A stretch of DNA of 64,000 nucleotides from CAYPHJ01 sp964410485 (GTDB taxonomy: Bacteria; Desulfobacterota; Binatia; UBA9968). Both the position numbers and the translations under genes were made by a program. The notes beneath the pieces are model-generated. The model was not told the origin of the DNA. It ran no database searches and was given only the letters and a program-made list of their open reading frames with translations. Location: NCBI GenBank assembly GCA_964410485.1, contig CAYPHJ010000009.1, forward strand, positions 1 to 64,000, read 5' to 3'. Shown here one piece after another: positions 34,380 to 44,074 of the stretch (the stretch's first letter is position 1; every line of letters begins with the position of its first letter).

Positions 34380-36932
34380 ATGCCTGGCCATATTATTGTC
34401 AGAGGCGCTCGAGTTCATAACCTGAAGAACATCGATGTCGAAATTCCCCATGGCCGGCTTGTGGTTATCACCGGGGTTTCCGGTTCGGGCAAGTCGTCTT
34501 TGGCCTTCGATACTCTCTACGCCGAGGGTCAACGAAGATATCTCGAGTCTCTCGCTATCGACGCCAGGCAATTCTTACAGCAACTGGAAAAGCCCGACGT
34601 TGACTCCATCGAAGGACTTTCTCCCGCCATTGCGATCCAAGCGAAAGCAGGTATTTCGAACCCGCGCTCGACGGTCGGCACCATGACCGAGATCTACGAC
34701 TATTTGCGCCTTCTATTTGCGCGCATTGGGCAGCCAACGTGTCTCGAGTGCGGGTGGGAAGTGGTGGCCGAGAGCGGCGAACAAATCGTAGATCGGTTGC
34801 GCGGTCTCCCTCCCGGTTCACGCCTTATTATTATGGCGCCGGTCGCGGTACATTCCAAAAAGGAAGCTGAAGAAAAGTTGAGAGAGCTGTCGCGGCAGGG
34901 ATTTATCCGGGTCATGGTCGCAGGCGAGGCACACGAGCTACCCGGGGAAATCGATCTCAAAGCCGATCCGCCGTACGATATCCATCTGGTAGTGGACCGC
35001 CTTTCTGTCCGCGAGGGGATTGAAAGGCGGCTGGCCGACTCCGTCGAGCTCGGGTTACGTTTCGGCAATGGCTTCATCAAAGTCGCCGTCTCCGGCACTG
35101 ATTCAAAAGCCGCGCGCGAATTGATCTTCAGCCAGAAACTTAGCTGCGTTCGCTGCGGCATTACTGTCCCCGAGATTACCCCGCGCCTCTTTTCTTTCAA
35201 CACTCCCCAGGGAGCCTGCCGCGCGTGCGGCGGATTGGGGCTTGAGCCGCAACAGGGTGGCCGTGCGGCTGTCCAAGCGGGCGGTGCTGAGCGATCTGCA
35301 TGTCCGAAGTGTAACGGGACACGTCTGAAGCCCGAAAGTCTCGCTGTGAAATTGGGGGGAAAGAGCATTGCAGAGTTGGCTGCCATGCCTGTGCGCGAGG
35401 CCGGCGATTTCCTCGCGGGGCTGAAGCTGGACGAAAGGAAGCGTGCCATCGCTGGGAAGATCCTGGACGAAACCGTGAGCCGGCTGGGGTTTTTGGTTCG
35501 CTTGGGACTTGACTATCTCACACTTGACAGGCGTTCGCCCACTCTTTCGGGTGGAGAAGCTCAGCGCGTGCGGCTGGCCACGCAAATCGGGTCCGGTTTG
35601 GCAGGGGTTCTTTATGTTCTCGATGAGCCGAGTATCGGACTGCATCAAAGAGACACTGCCCAACTGCTGGAGATACTCAAAAGTTTACGAGAGGGGGGCA
35701 ACTCTGTTCTTGTGGTCGAGCACGATCCCGAAACCATTGTGGCGGCAGAGTGGATCATCGACATGGGCCCGGGGGCCGGTGTGAACGGTGGTCAAGTGAT
35801 TGCTCAGGGCACGCCTGCTCAGCTCATGACAGACCAAAATTCGCTGACGGGGCAATATCTTTCTGGGCGATTGAATATTCGTGTGCCGTCCGATCGCAAA
35901 CAGAAGGGTGGTTTTTTGATTATCGAGGGAGTGCGGGAAAATAATCTAAAGAATCTTACGGTGAAGTTTCCCGTTGGCGCGATCACCTGTGTAACTGGCG
36001 TTTCAGGTTCGGGGAAAAGCAGCCTGGTTATGAATAGCCTCTTTAACGCTGTGGCGCAGCGACTGCAGCGCTCAAGCGGGCGACGAGTCGGACAATTTGA
36101 CATCCTCCGCGGCTGGGAGCACTTTGACCGCGTCGTTGGCGTTGATCAAGGACCGATTGGGCGTGCGCCACGTTCCAATCCGGCGACGTATACGGGCGCC
36201 TATGAGCAAATCCGCGATCTGTTTGCGCAATTACCGGACGCCAGAGTCCGTGGTTACAAAGCTGACCGGTTTTCGTTTAATCTAAGTGGCGGACGTTGCG
36301 AAAGTTGCGCCGGCGAGGGCTTGATTCGCGTCGACATGTACTTCCTGCCGGAGATTTATGTGGTATGTGATGTCTGTCAGGGCAAGCGTTACAACCGCGA
36401 GACGCTCGAAATCAAGTATAAGGGGCTGAGCATCGCGGATATCTTGGACCTGACGGTAAATCAGGCACTTGAGCTGTTGGGTGGGATCCCTCCGCTGGCC
36501 GAAAAATTACGCGCGTTGCGGGAGGTCGGATTAGGCTACCTTCGGCTCGGTCAGCCTGCCCCATCTTTATCCGGCGGCGAGGCCCAGAGAGTCAAGCTGG
36601 CCCGCGAGCTCGCGCGAAGAGCGGCCGGAAGATCTCTATACGTGCTGGATGAGCCGACCAGTGGGCTACATTTCCAGGATGTCAGGCAACTCTTGGACGT
36701 GCTACAGCGTCTAACCGCTTCGGGAAACACTGTGATCATCGTTGAGCATAATCTGGACATCATAAAATCTGCTGATTATATTGTTGATCTCGGACCCGAA
36801 GGGGGGCTGCAGGGTGGTTGGATTGTGGCCCAGGGCACACCGGAAGAGATAGCAGAAAGCAAGGGATCACACACGGGTCGTTATCTCAAGAAACTGCTAT
36901 CTAACCGCTCCAGCAACCAAGCAGGAGACTGA
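34380..36932 (+). CDS. uvrA: Excinuclease ABC subunit A, shortened form
   Basis: About 850 residues against some 940 in E. coli. Both ATPase halves are intact: Walker A GVSGSGKSS at ~32-40 and again near 540, signatures LSGGEAQRVRLA and LSGGEAQRVKLA, Walker B YVLDEPS and YVLDEPT. The UvrB-binding region follows CLECGWEV (near residue 120), and the later zinc-module Cys pairs are present (CESCAGEG, CDVCQGKRYN). Between CRACGGLG and CPKCNGTRLKPE only about 25 residues occur where typical UvrA has about 115, so the so-called insertion domain is missing. The ATG at 34380 fits the usual N terminus (HIIVRGARVHNLKNID); in-frame ATGs upstream at 34356 and 34293 are less likely. Confidence 0.92.
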   Translation: MPGHIIVRGARVHNLKNIDVEIPHGRLVVITGVSGSGKSSLAFDTLYAEGQRRYLESLAIDARQFLQQLEKPDVDSIEGLSPAIAIQAKAGISNPRSTVGTMTEIYDYLRLLFARIGQPTCLECGWEVVAESGEQIVDRLRGLPPGSRLIIMAPVAVHSKKEAEEKLRELSRQGFIRVMVAGEAHELPGEIDLKADPPYDIHLVVDRLSVREGIERRLADSVELGLRFGNGFIKVAVSGTDSKAARELIFSQKLSCVRCGITVPEITPRLFSFNTPQGACRACGGLGLEPQQGGRAAVQAGGAERSACPKCNGTRLKPESLAVKLGGKSIAELAAMPVREAGDFLAGLKLDERKRAIAGKILDETVSRLGFLVRLGLDYLTLDRRSPTLSGGEAQRVRLATQIGSGLAGVLYVLDEPSIGLHQRDTAQLLEILKSLREGGNSVLVVEHDPETIVAAEWIIDMGPGAGVNGGQVIAQGTPAQLMTDQNSLTGQYLSGRLNIRVPSDRKQKGGFLIIEGVRENNLKNLTVKFPVGAITCVTGVSGSGKSSLVMNSLFNAVAQRLQRSSGRRVGQFDILRGWEHFDRVVGVDQGPIGRAPRSNPATYTGAYEQIRDLFAQLPDARVRGYKADRFSFNLSGGRCESCAGEGLIRVDMYFLPEIYVVCDVCQGKRYNRETLEIKYKGLSIADILDLTVNQALELLGGIPPLAEKLRALREVGLGYLRLGQPAPSLSGGEAQRVKLARELARRAAGRSLYVLDEPTSGLHFQDVRQLLDVLQRLTASGNTVIIVEHNLDIIKSADYIVDLGPEGGLQGGWIVAQGTPEEIAESKGSHTGRYLKKLLSNRSSNQAGD

Positions 36933-36982
36933 GCTCCATAACACTAAAAATATCTAATTAATTCAAGTGCTTATATATATTG

Positions 36983-37011
36983 TTGACTCCTGGAGGGGAT
37001 TTCGCTAGTTT
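36983..37011 (+). promoter_or_regulatory. Predicted promoter of the Fe-S operon
   Basis: TTGACT (36983-36988) and TAGTTT (37006-37011) are separated by exactly 17 bases, about 40 bases before the iscS-like start, in an AT-rich spacer. The -35 region overlaps ATTGTTGACTCC and a GGAGGGG stretch, where an Rrf2-type repressor could bind; no clean palindrome is seen. The regulator gene is the fifth of the same operon, suggesting autoregulation. Confidence 0.5.
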
Positions 37012-37053
37012 AATATCAGACCAAAAAGGTATGGAATACACGAGAGACAACAA

Positions 37054-38280
<1,227 letters not shown>

Positions 38281-38302
38281 TTGCAGACGGAGATCTTAAC
38301 TT

Positions 38303-38632
38303 ATGGCTACGGCAATTGATGTGACGGAACGCGCGGCGGCAAAAATCAAACAGATTCTCGCAGCGGAAAACAAAGAAGGTCATGGATTGCGAGTCAAAAT
38401 CGTAGGTGGAGGGTGCTCGGGGCTGCAATACAAGGTGGATTTCGACATACCCAAGGCCACCGACAAGATCTTTGAGAAGGATGGGGCAAAAGTTCTCGTC
38501 GATATGAAGAGCTTGCTCTATCTCAGCGGCACCGAACTGGACTACAAGGAAGAATTGATGCAGTCGGGTTTTGTGTTTCAGAATCCTAATGTGAAACGGG
38601 CCTGCGGTTGCGGCGCGTCTTTCGCCGTTTAA
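38303..38632 (+). CDS. iscA: A-type Fe-S carrier (IscA/ErpA family)
   Basis: 109 residues. The three conserved cysteines are present: GGGCSGLQY in the middle and ACGCGASFAV at the end. A-type proteins pass assembled clusters to target proteins. Located 22 bases after the desulfurase and 21 bases before sufB. Confidence 0.93.
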   Translation: MATAIDVTERAAAKIKQILAAENKEGHGLRVKIVGGGCSGLQYKVDFDIPKATDKIFEKDGAKVLVDMKSLLYLSGTELDYKEELMQSGFVFQNPNVKRACGCGASFAV

Positions 38633-38653
38633 AAAGGAAAAGCGGACGGAAAC

Positions 38654-40114
38654 ATGAAAGCACAAACGCCTACAGTGGAAAATCTGGCAAACCGCGAATA
38701 CAAATACGGTTTTGTCACCGATATTGAAGCGGATACAGTGCCACCAGGCCTCGATGAGGAGATTGTCCGCCTGATCTCGGCTAAGAAAAAAGAGCCCGCG
38801 TTCATGCTCCAGTGGCGCCTGAAAGCATACCGCTACTGGGCCAAGCTGGAGAAATCCCAAGCCGAGCCCAGATGGGCTAACATCCATTATCCGCCGATCG
38901 ATTATCAAGCCCTGAGGTATTACTCGGCGCCCAAGGGGAAGAGTGACCGGCCCAAGAGTCTCGAGGAGGTTGATCCGGAGCTATTACGAACTTATGAGAA
39001 GCTCGGGATTCCGCTACGTGAGCAAGAGCGCCTTGCGGGTGTTGCCGTGGATGCGGTGTTTGACAGCGTATCCGTAGCCACGACGTTCAAAACGAAGCTG
39101 GCAGAAATGGGTATCATTTTCTGCTCCTTCTCGGAGGCGGTCGAGAACCATCCGGAGTTGGTGCAGAAGTATCTCGGCTCTGTGGTACCGTACACGGACA
39201 ACTTTTTTGCGGCTCTCAATTCAGCGGTTTTTAGCGACGGGTCCTTCTGTTACATCCCAAAGGGTGTGCGTTGTCCGATGGAGCTGTCCACCTATTTTCG
39301 TATCAATGCAGCCGAAACCGGGCAATTCGAGCGTACGCTGATCATCGCCGATCAAGAAAGTTATGTAAGCTACCTCGAGGGATGCACCGCGCCCATGCGG
39401 GACACCAACCAGCTGCACGCGGCGGTTGTCGAACTGATCGCTCACGATAACGCGCAGATCAAATATTCTACGGTGCAGAATTGGTATCCGGGGGACGCCG
39501 AGGGAAGGGGCGGCATTTACAACTTTGTCACCAAGCGCGGCAAGTGCTTGGGCAAACGCTCCAAAATCTCCTGGACCCAAGTGGAAACCGGCTCCGCAAT
39601 TACCTGGAAGTATCCCAGCTGCATCTTGCAGGGCGATGATTCGGTCGGCGAGTTTTATTCGGTGGCGCTGACAAACAATTATCAGCAAGCCGACACCGGC
39701 ACAAAGATGATTCATATGGGAAAGAACACCAAGAGCACGATCATTTCAAAGGGAATCTCGGCCGGCCACGGGCAAAATACTTACCGCGGCCTGGTGAAGA
39801 TCATGAAGGGAGCGACGGGAGCCCGCAACTACTCCCAATGCGATTCACTCCTCTTGGGCGACAAGTGTGGTGCGCACACGTTTCCGTACCTGGAGGTCTT
39901 GAACAATGAATCCCAAGTGGAACACGAAGCCTCCACGTCGAAAATCGGCGAAGATCAGCTTTTTTATTGCCGGCAGCGAGGAGTCTCCCCGGAAGATGCG
40001 GTCAACATGATCGTCAGCGGGTTCTGTAAACAGGTATTTCGCGAGCTGCCCATGGAGTTTGCAGTGGAGGCGCAAAAACTGCTCGGCGTGAGTCTCGAGG
40101 GAAGTGTCGGATAG
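38654..40114 (+). CDS. sufB: Fe-S cluster assembly protein SufB
   Basis: 486 residues, full length for SufB. Typical segments are REYKYGFVTDIEADTVPPGL, PIPxR-like IPLREQERLAGV, CPMELSTYFRINAAETGQFERTLIIADQ and QCDSLLLGDKCGAHTFPYLEV, with the conserved Cys residues that hold persulfide. SufB normally acts in a SufBC2D scaffold, but neither sufC nor sufD is in this operon or window. A 140-base gap with an AGCGGT/ACCGCT hairpin (40131-40149) separates it from the second desulfurase. Confidence 0.94.
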   Translation: MKAQTPTVENLANREYKYGFVTDIEADTVPPGLDEEIVRLISAKKKEPAFMLQWRLKAYRYWAKLEKSQAEPRWANIHYPPIDYQALRYYSAPKGKSDRPKSLEEVDPELLRTYEKLGIPLREQERLAGVAVDAVFDSVSVATTFKTKLAEMGIIFCSFSEAVENHPELVQKYLGSVVPYTDNFFAALNSAVFSDGSFCYIPKGVRCPMELSTYFRINAAETGQFERTLIIADQESYVSYLEGCTAPMRDTNQLHAAVVELIAHDNAQIKYSTVQNWYPGDAEGRGGIYNFVTKRGKCLGKRSKISWTQVETGSAITWKYPSCILQGDDSVGEFYSVALTNNYQQADTGTKMIHMGKNTKSTIISKGISAGHGQNTYRGLVKIMKGATGARNYSQCDSLLLGDKCGAHTFPYLEVLNNESQVEHEASTSKIGEDQLFYCRQRGVSPEDAVNMIVSGFCKQVFRELPMEFAVEAQKLLGVSLEGSVG

Positions 40115-40254
40115 TTCGGACGCACAAGGAAGCGGTGATACCGACCGCTCTTGCAGCAGCGAAGAGAGATAATCGCATTTGAGACTATGCGCTAAACCGC
40201 TGTTCCTGCCAGCTTGTCATTTGGTCAAAGGTTTTCAAAGTGTGAAAGACACCT

Positions 40255-41478
40255 ATGAGCTCGGAAATATACTTCGATAATAACGCTACGACACGGGTTT
40301 TGCCCCAGGTGTTCGAGGCGATGCAACCGTTTTTAACGGAACTTTATGGTAATCCGTCGAGCATTCATCGCTTCGGTAGTCAGGTGGCGCGGCACATCTC
40401 TGGCGCCAGGCAGCAGGTGGCAGAGTTCGTGGGAGCTTCCGACCCGATAGAAATCATCTTTACAAGCTGCGGCACGGAAGGTAATAACGCCGCCATACGC
40501 AGCATGCTCGATTCCAGGCCAGAAAAGCGTCATATCGTTACCACGCAGGTGGAACATCCTGCCGTGCTGGGAGTCTTCCAGTATTTGGAAAAGAGAGGCT
40601 ATCGAGTGACCTGGCTCGGAGTTAACGGGGATGGGATGCTCGATCTGGAAGAGCTGCGGCATGCTCTCGGCGATGACACTGCGCTGGTATCTATCATGTA
40701 TGCCAACAACGAGACCGGCGTCATCTTTCCTGTGCAGGAGATTGGCGCGCTTGTCCAAGCCAGAGGTATTCCCTTCCACGTCGATGCGGTGCAGGCCGCA
40801 GGAAAGATCCCGTTCGAGGCGAAGAGACTTCCGGTCGACCTGCTCACCATTTCGGGTCATAAGTTTCACGCTCCCAAGGGAGTGGGCGCGCTTTATGTCC
40901 GTCGCGGAATTCAGTTTGTGCCATATATGATTGGCGGCCATCAGGAGCGCAACCGGCGGGCCGGAACCGAGAACGTCGCTGGCATCATCGCAATGGGTGT
41001 AGCGGCCGAGTTCTCACGCAAGTACCTTGGCTCTTATGCCAGTCAGGTGGGGCATCTAAGGGACCGGTTCGAGGAAGCGTTGCTGAAGTCCTGTCCGGAA
41101 AGCCGCATTAACGGCCGGGCCGTCGATCGGCTACCCAACACTTCCAACGTAAGCTTTAGATACGTCGAGGGCGAAGCCATTCTAGTGCTGTTGGACGAAC
41201 ACGGCGTCTGTGCTTCTACTGGCTCGGCCTGCACTGCGGGATCTGCCGAGCCGTCCCATGTCTTGCGCGCCATGAACGTGCCGCCAGACTGGCTGCAAGG
41301 CGCTGTTCGTCTGAGCTTCAGCCGATTCAACACCGAAGAGGAGATTGACAAAGTGATCCAAATGATGCCGCGGATCGTCCAAAGGCTGGAGGGTCTGTCT
41401 CGGGTAGGGCGATCCGCCAATCAGCCCTTTCCGGGAGCTACACAAAGCACGGCCAGGTCCGTTACGGGCAGGGGGTAA
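40255..41478 (+). CDS. Second cysteine desulfurase, NifS-like
   Basis: 407 residues, class V aminotransferase. It begins IYFDNNATTRVLPQV; the PLP lysine is K203 in ISGHKFHAPKG; the catalytic Cys is C326 in STGSACTAGSAEPSHVL. More like NifS/IscS2 than the first copy in the operon, and clearly diverged from it rather than a recent duplicate. The Rrf2 gene starts three bases after its stop. Having two desulfurases in one operon suggests separate sulfur acceptors. Confidence 0.92.
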   Translation: MSSEIYFDNNATTRVLPQVFEAMQPFLTELYGNPSSIHRFGSQVARHISGARQQVAEFVGASDPIEIIFTSCGTEGNNAAIRSMLDSRPEKRHIVTTQVEHPAVLGVFQYLEKRGYRVTWLGVNGDGMLDLEELRHALGDDTALVSIMYANNETGVIFPVQEIGALVQARGIPFHVDAVQAAGKIPFEAKRLPVDLLTISGHKFHAPKGVGALYVRRGIQFVPYMIGGHQERNRRAGTENVAGIIAMGVAAEFSRKYLGSYASQVGHLRDRFEEALLKSCPESRINGRAVDRLPNTSNVSFRYVEGEAILVLLDEHGVCASTGSACTAGSAEPSHVLRAMNVPPDWLQGAVRLSFSRFNTEEEIDKVIQMMPRIVQRLEGLSRVGRSANQPFPGATQSTARSVTGRG

Positions 41479-41481
41479 TCC

Positions 41482-41937
41482 ATGGGCCTGATGCAGATTC
41501 CTCGCAGGGTTGATTACGGTTTGCGCGCGGTCATCTATCTTTCGGGTCAGGATCCTAACAAATGCTGTTCGATTGCCGAGATCGCAAGGCAGCAGGGACT
41601 TCCGAGGAAATTCTTGGAGAAAATCATCCAGGACCTTATCCGTGCGGGACTTATCAAATCGAAGCGTGGCTCGTGCGGTGGATACGCGCTGGCCCGTTCG
41701 CCGGATGAGATTTCTTTCTACGATGTAATCGAAGCGCTAGAAGGGCCGATTGCGGTCAATGCCTGTATGGATCCGCAGACGGGTTGTGGACAGGCGCCTC
41801 GCTGTACGATGCTAGGCGTGTGGAATGATCTCCAGCGGATGGTGGTCGAGGTCTTCACAAAAACCACAATCGGCGCACTGAGACAGCGGTCGTGCAAAGA
41901 ATCGCTGGGCTCCTCTTCTCTTTCGAGTGCGGCATGA
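41482..41937 (+). CDS. Rrf2 family transcriptional regulator (IscR-like)
   Basis: 151 residues. The winged helix covers the first ~75 residues (DYGLRAVIYL ... IAEIARQQGLPRKFLEKIIQDLIRAGLIKSKRG). Three cysteines C95, C102 and C108 (C-x6-C-x5-C) match the [2Fe-2S] ligands of IscR-like sensors. It likely represses its own operon when clusters are plentiful. Directly behind the NifS-like gene. Confidence 0.92.
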   Translation: MGLMQIPRRVDYGLRAVIYLSGQDPNKCCSIAEIARQQGLPRKFLEKIIQDLIRAGLIKSKRGSCGGYALARSPDEISFYDVIEALEGPIAVNACMDPQTGCGQAPRCTMLGVWNDLQRMVVEVFTKTTIGALRQRSCKESLGSSSLSSAA

Positions 41938-41998
41938 AGGTGTCCGAATTGGTGAGGAACCTGAATTCAGGCCGCACTCTACAGGGAGGTGATATTAT

Positions 41999-42457
41999 AT
42001 GAGTTACGACACCGGACTCAGCATGGAGGAGAGAGTCACATCGCTGTTTCAGCCCGACACTCTCTTGCCGGAACAGTACATGGAGACTTTCCGGCGCAAG
42101 CTCCACCTGGAGCCCGAAAAAAAACTCATGCTGGCGATTTTGGAAGACGCTATCGCCTGCTATCAGAAGTACGTCTTGGCGCGCGACAGCAAAGGTAAAA
42201 TGCTGTTCGCGGAAGCAGAAGAGTGGTTTGCGGAGCGAGGGGGAGATTGGCTCTTTTCGTTTTCCAGTGTTTGCGAGACATTGGGATTCAATCCCGACTA
42301 CCTGCGGGAAGGGCTGTTTCAGTGGAAGGCGCGAAAGTTAAAAGCGCGCTCGAAGCCCAACGTGTACACGCTGAGGCAGCAAAAAGCCAACCAGGGCCGG
42401 CGACGTTTTGCCGTGCGCGCAAGCAACAGACAGCGCGCGCGTAAGGCGGTACACTGA
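41999..42457 (+). CDS. Conserved hypothetical protein at the end of the Fe-S operon
   Basis: 152 residues, cytoplasmic, mostly helical, with a strongly basic last third. The segment KLMLAILEDAIACYQKYVLARDSKGKMLFAEAEEWF followed by FSSVCETLGFNPDYLREGLFQWK reads like a small family seen in Deltaproteobacteria; the latter half resembles a helix-turn-helix. No function is assigned. The ribosome binding site GGGAGGTGAT is excellent. It lies 61 bases after the Rrf2 gene and just before the operon terminator, so it is probably expressed with the Fe-S genes. Confidence 0.8.
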   Translation: MSYDTGLSMEERVTSLFQPDTLLPEQYMETFRRKLHLEPEKKLMLAILEDAIACYQKYVLARDSKGKMLFAEAEEWFAERGGDWLFSFSSVCETLGFNPDYLREGLFQWKARKLKARSKPNVYTLRQQKANQGRRRFAVRASNRQRARKAVH

Positions 42458-42483
42458 CCGACTGGTGCAAACCGTGAGTCTAC

Positions 42484-42520
42484 AGGCGGCGAACGACCGA
42501 ACCGTTTGCCGCCTTTTTTT
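42484..42520 (+). terminator. Rho-independent terminator of the Fe-S operon
   Basis: An 11-bp stem AGGCGGCGAAC / GTTTGCCGCCT (one G-U pair) with a nine-base loop is followed by seven T. The strongest terminator in the window. Confidence 0.92.
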
Positions 42521-42561
42521 GGCCTGTTAACTCGAAGCCTACAACAAAAAGACTGCTCGAA

Positions 42562-43560
42562 ATGTTCAAGCCCGCCATGGTGCAGGCCCGATCAAACCGG
42601 TGCTCGCTAAAGCAGCTCGCGCACAGTTTACGTTACCGGATCGGGGAGTATGCCCTAAGAGGGGTTGTCAATACCATGCGCTGGATTCCCTGCCGGTACA
42701 TTGTGCGCTCGGCGCCACTTTGGGCCTGGCTAACATACCGTTTGCTATGGAGATACCGCATGCGTATGGAGCAAAATCTTGCCCAGATCGCAGAAGGCGA
42801 AACGATGAGTCCGGCGGCTCGGAAGGTTTTGGCCTGGCGCGCGTGGTTTAACATGGTGAGAACCGCGCTCGATACCGGCGTGACGCTGCATTTCTCCAAA
42901 GATCAGACTCTTTCTGCGATCTCGTTGGAGGGTGAAGAATGCTTGAAACGTGCCCTAGATCGCGGCAAAGGAGTCATTGCTCTCAGCGCCCATCTTGGGG
43001 CTTTCAGTCTGATCGGCGCGCGCTTGCGGGCGGGCGGTTATCCGTTCAGCGCTGTCATTAAACTACCGCGGCACGGGCGATTCGCTCGCTTGGTCGAGGA
43101 TTACTGCACGCGGCTGGGCATGGAAACAATTTCCGCACGGCCGCGCTCACGCGCCGTCAAGGGAGTCATCAAAGCCTTGCGGGCCAACCGTGTCGTGCTG
43201 GTGGTCGCAGACGAATTCAAGGCCAGCGGCGTAGCGGTGAATTTTTTGGGGCGGCGCGTAGGCGCGTCGCGAGGACCTGCCTCCCTAGCTCTAAGAACCG
43301 GCGCTGCGACGCTGACCATGTTCGCTTTACGACGCCCCGACGGCTCGATCTGTTTGTCCATAGGGCCCGAGATCTGCCCCGTGCAAACTGAAGATGTTGC
43401 GACCAGCGTTGTCGCAACTACTGCTCTTTTTACCCATCGCCTTGAAGAAGTCATCCGATCAAATCCGGATCAATGGAATTGGCTCGCCTTCCCACCCAAG
43501 GCGCCAGTTGGCAAGCCCGCGCAGACCGCCGGCGGCGTTACGAAACGTCTGCTGCAGTAG
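42562..43560 (+). CDS. LpxL/HtrB-like lysophospholipid acyltransferase family protein
   Basis: 332 residues. The lipid A acyltransferase family pattern is seen: an N-terminal hydrophobic helix, then RKVLAWRAWFNMVRTALD, the active-site region GVIALSAHLGAFSLIGARLR, and VVLVVADEFKASGVAVNFLGRRVGASRGPASLALRTGA. The usual HX4(D/E) catalytic pair is altered: H144 is present, but the acidic position is S149. It may be a divergent enzyme or have a changed mechanism. Inner-membrane association is likely. Confidence 0.75.
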   Translation: MFKPAMVQARSNRCSLKQLAHSLRYRIGEYALRGVVNTMRWIPCRYIVRSAPLWAWLTYRLLWRYRMRMEQNLAQIAEGETMSPAARKVLAWRAWFNMVRTALDTGVTLHFSKDQTLSAISLEGEECLKRALDRGKGVIALSAHLGAFSLIGARLRAGGYPFSAVIKLPRHGRFARLVEDYCTRLGMETISARPRSRAVKGVIKALRANRVVLVVADEFKASGVAVNFLGRRVGASRGPASLALRTGAATLTMFALRRPDGSICLSIGPEICPVQTEDVATSVVATTALFTHRLEEVIRSNPDQWNWLAFPPKAPVGKPAQTAGGVTKRLLQ

Positions 43561-43595
43561 CGCCTCAGGGCGGCGCGAAGAGAGTTGAAGTGGTG

Positions 43596-43640
43596 CGGTC
43601 ATGGACACCAATACTCCCACACTCCAGTGCTCCGGCACTC
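43596..43640. repeat. ACTCCAGTGCTCC repeat
   Basis: Words of the ACTCCCACACTCCAGTGCTCC kind lie before the GcvH-like gene. The same motif recurs at 47237-47296 and 48540-48569. Confidence 0.55.
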
Positions 43641-43699
43641 TTGCCGGATCCTCTTGACAGAGTAAAGTCACACTCTATAGTGATCGATGCGAAGGGCCG

Positions 43700-44074
43700 A
43701 TGGAACTGAAAGTCAGTGCACAGCACGTGTGGGTCGCAACAGAAGACTATCACGTGAACCTGGGTCTCACCAATTACATTCAAGGCGAGATTGGCGCGGT
43801 AATTTCGGTTGAGCTTCCCGACGTGGGGGATATCATCGAAGAAGGCGAGGTTTTCGCCGAACTGGAGTCTGTCAGCACCGTCCATGAGTTCGTCTCGCCT
43901 GTCTCGGGCACTGTGTTGGCCGTCAACCCGCAGCTTGAAGATCATCCCTCTGTCATCAACGAGGACCCCTACCACGAGGGCTGGTTGATCGAGGTTCGTT
44001 TGAAGGATCCATCCGAACTCGAATTGCTCATGGATATGGATGAGTATTATCACTTCGTTCTCAAAGACAAGTAA
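43700..44074 (+). CDS. GcvH-like protein lacking the lipoyl lysine
   Basis: 124 residues, whole length of a glycine cleavage H protein: HVWVATEDYHVNLGLTNYIQGEIGAVISVELP at the front, VGDIIEEGEVFAELES in the hairpin and VSPVSGTVLAVN after it. At the position of the lipoylated Lys (family ESVKA) this protein reads ESVST, with Ser at residue 59 (codon AGC), so it cannot carry lipoate in the normal way. No gcvT or gcvP is nearby. It may bind another partner or serve as a lipoate-transfer dummy. A methyltransferase gene overlaps its end by 35 bases. Confidence 0.85.
   Translation: MELKVSAQHVWVATEDYHVNLGLTNYIQGEIGAVISVELPDVGDIIEEGEVFAELESVSTVHEFVSPVSGTVLAVNPQLEDHPSVINEDPYHEGWLIEVRLKDPSELELLMDMDEYYHFVLKDK

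Noticed and set aside
40131..40149. Hairpin AGCGGT/ACCGCT after sufB as a terminator
   Set aside because: No T-run follows; at best an mRNA processing or pausing site.
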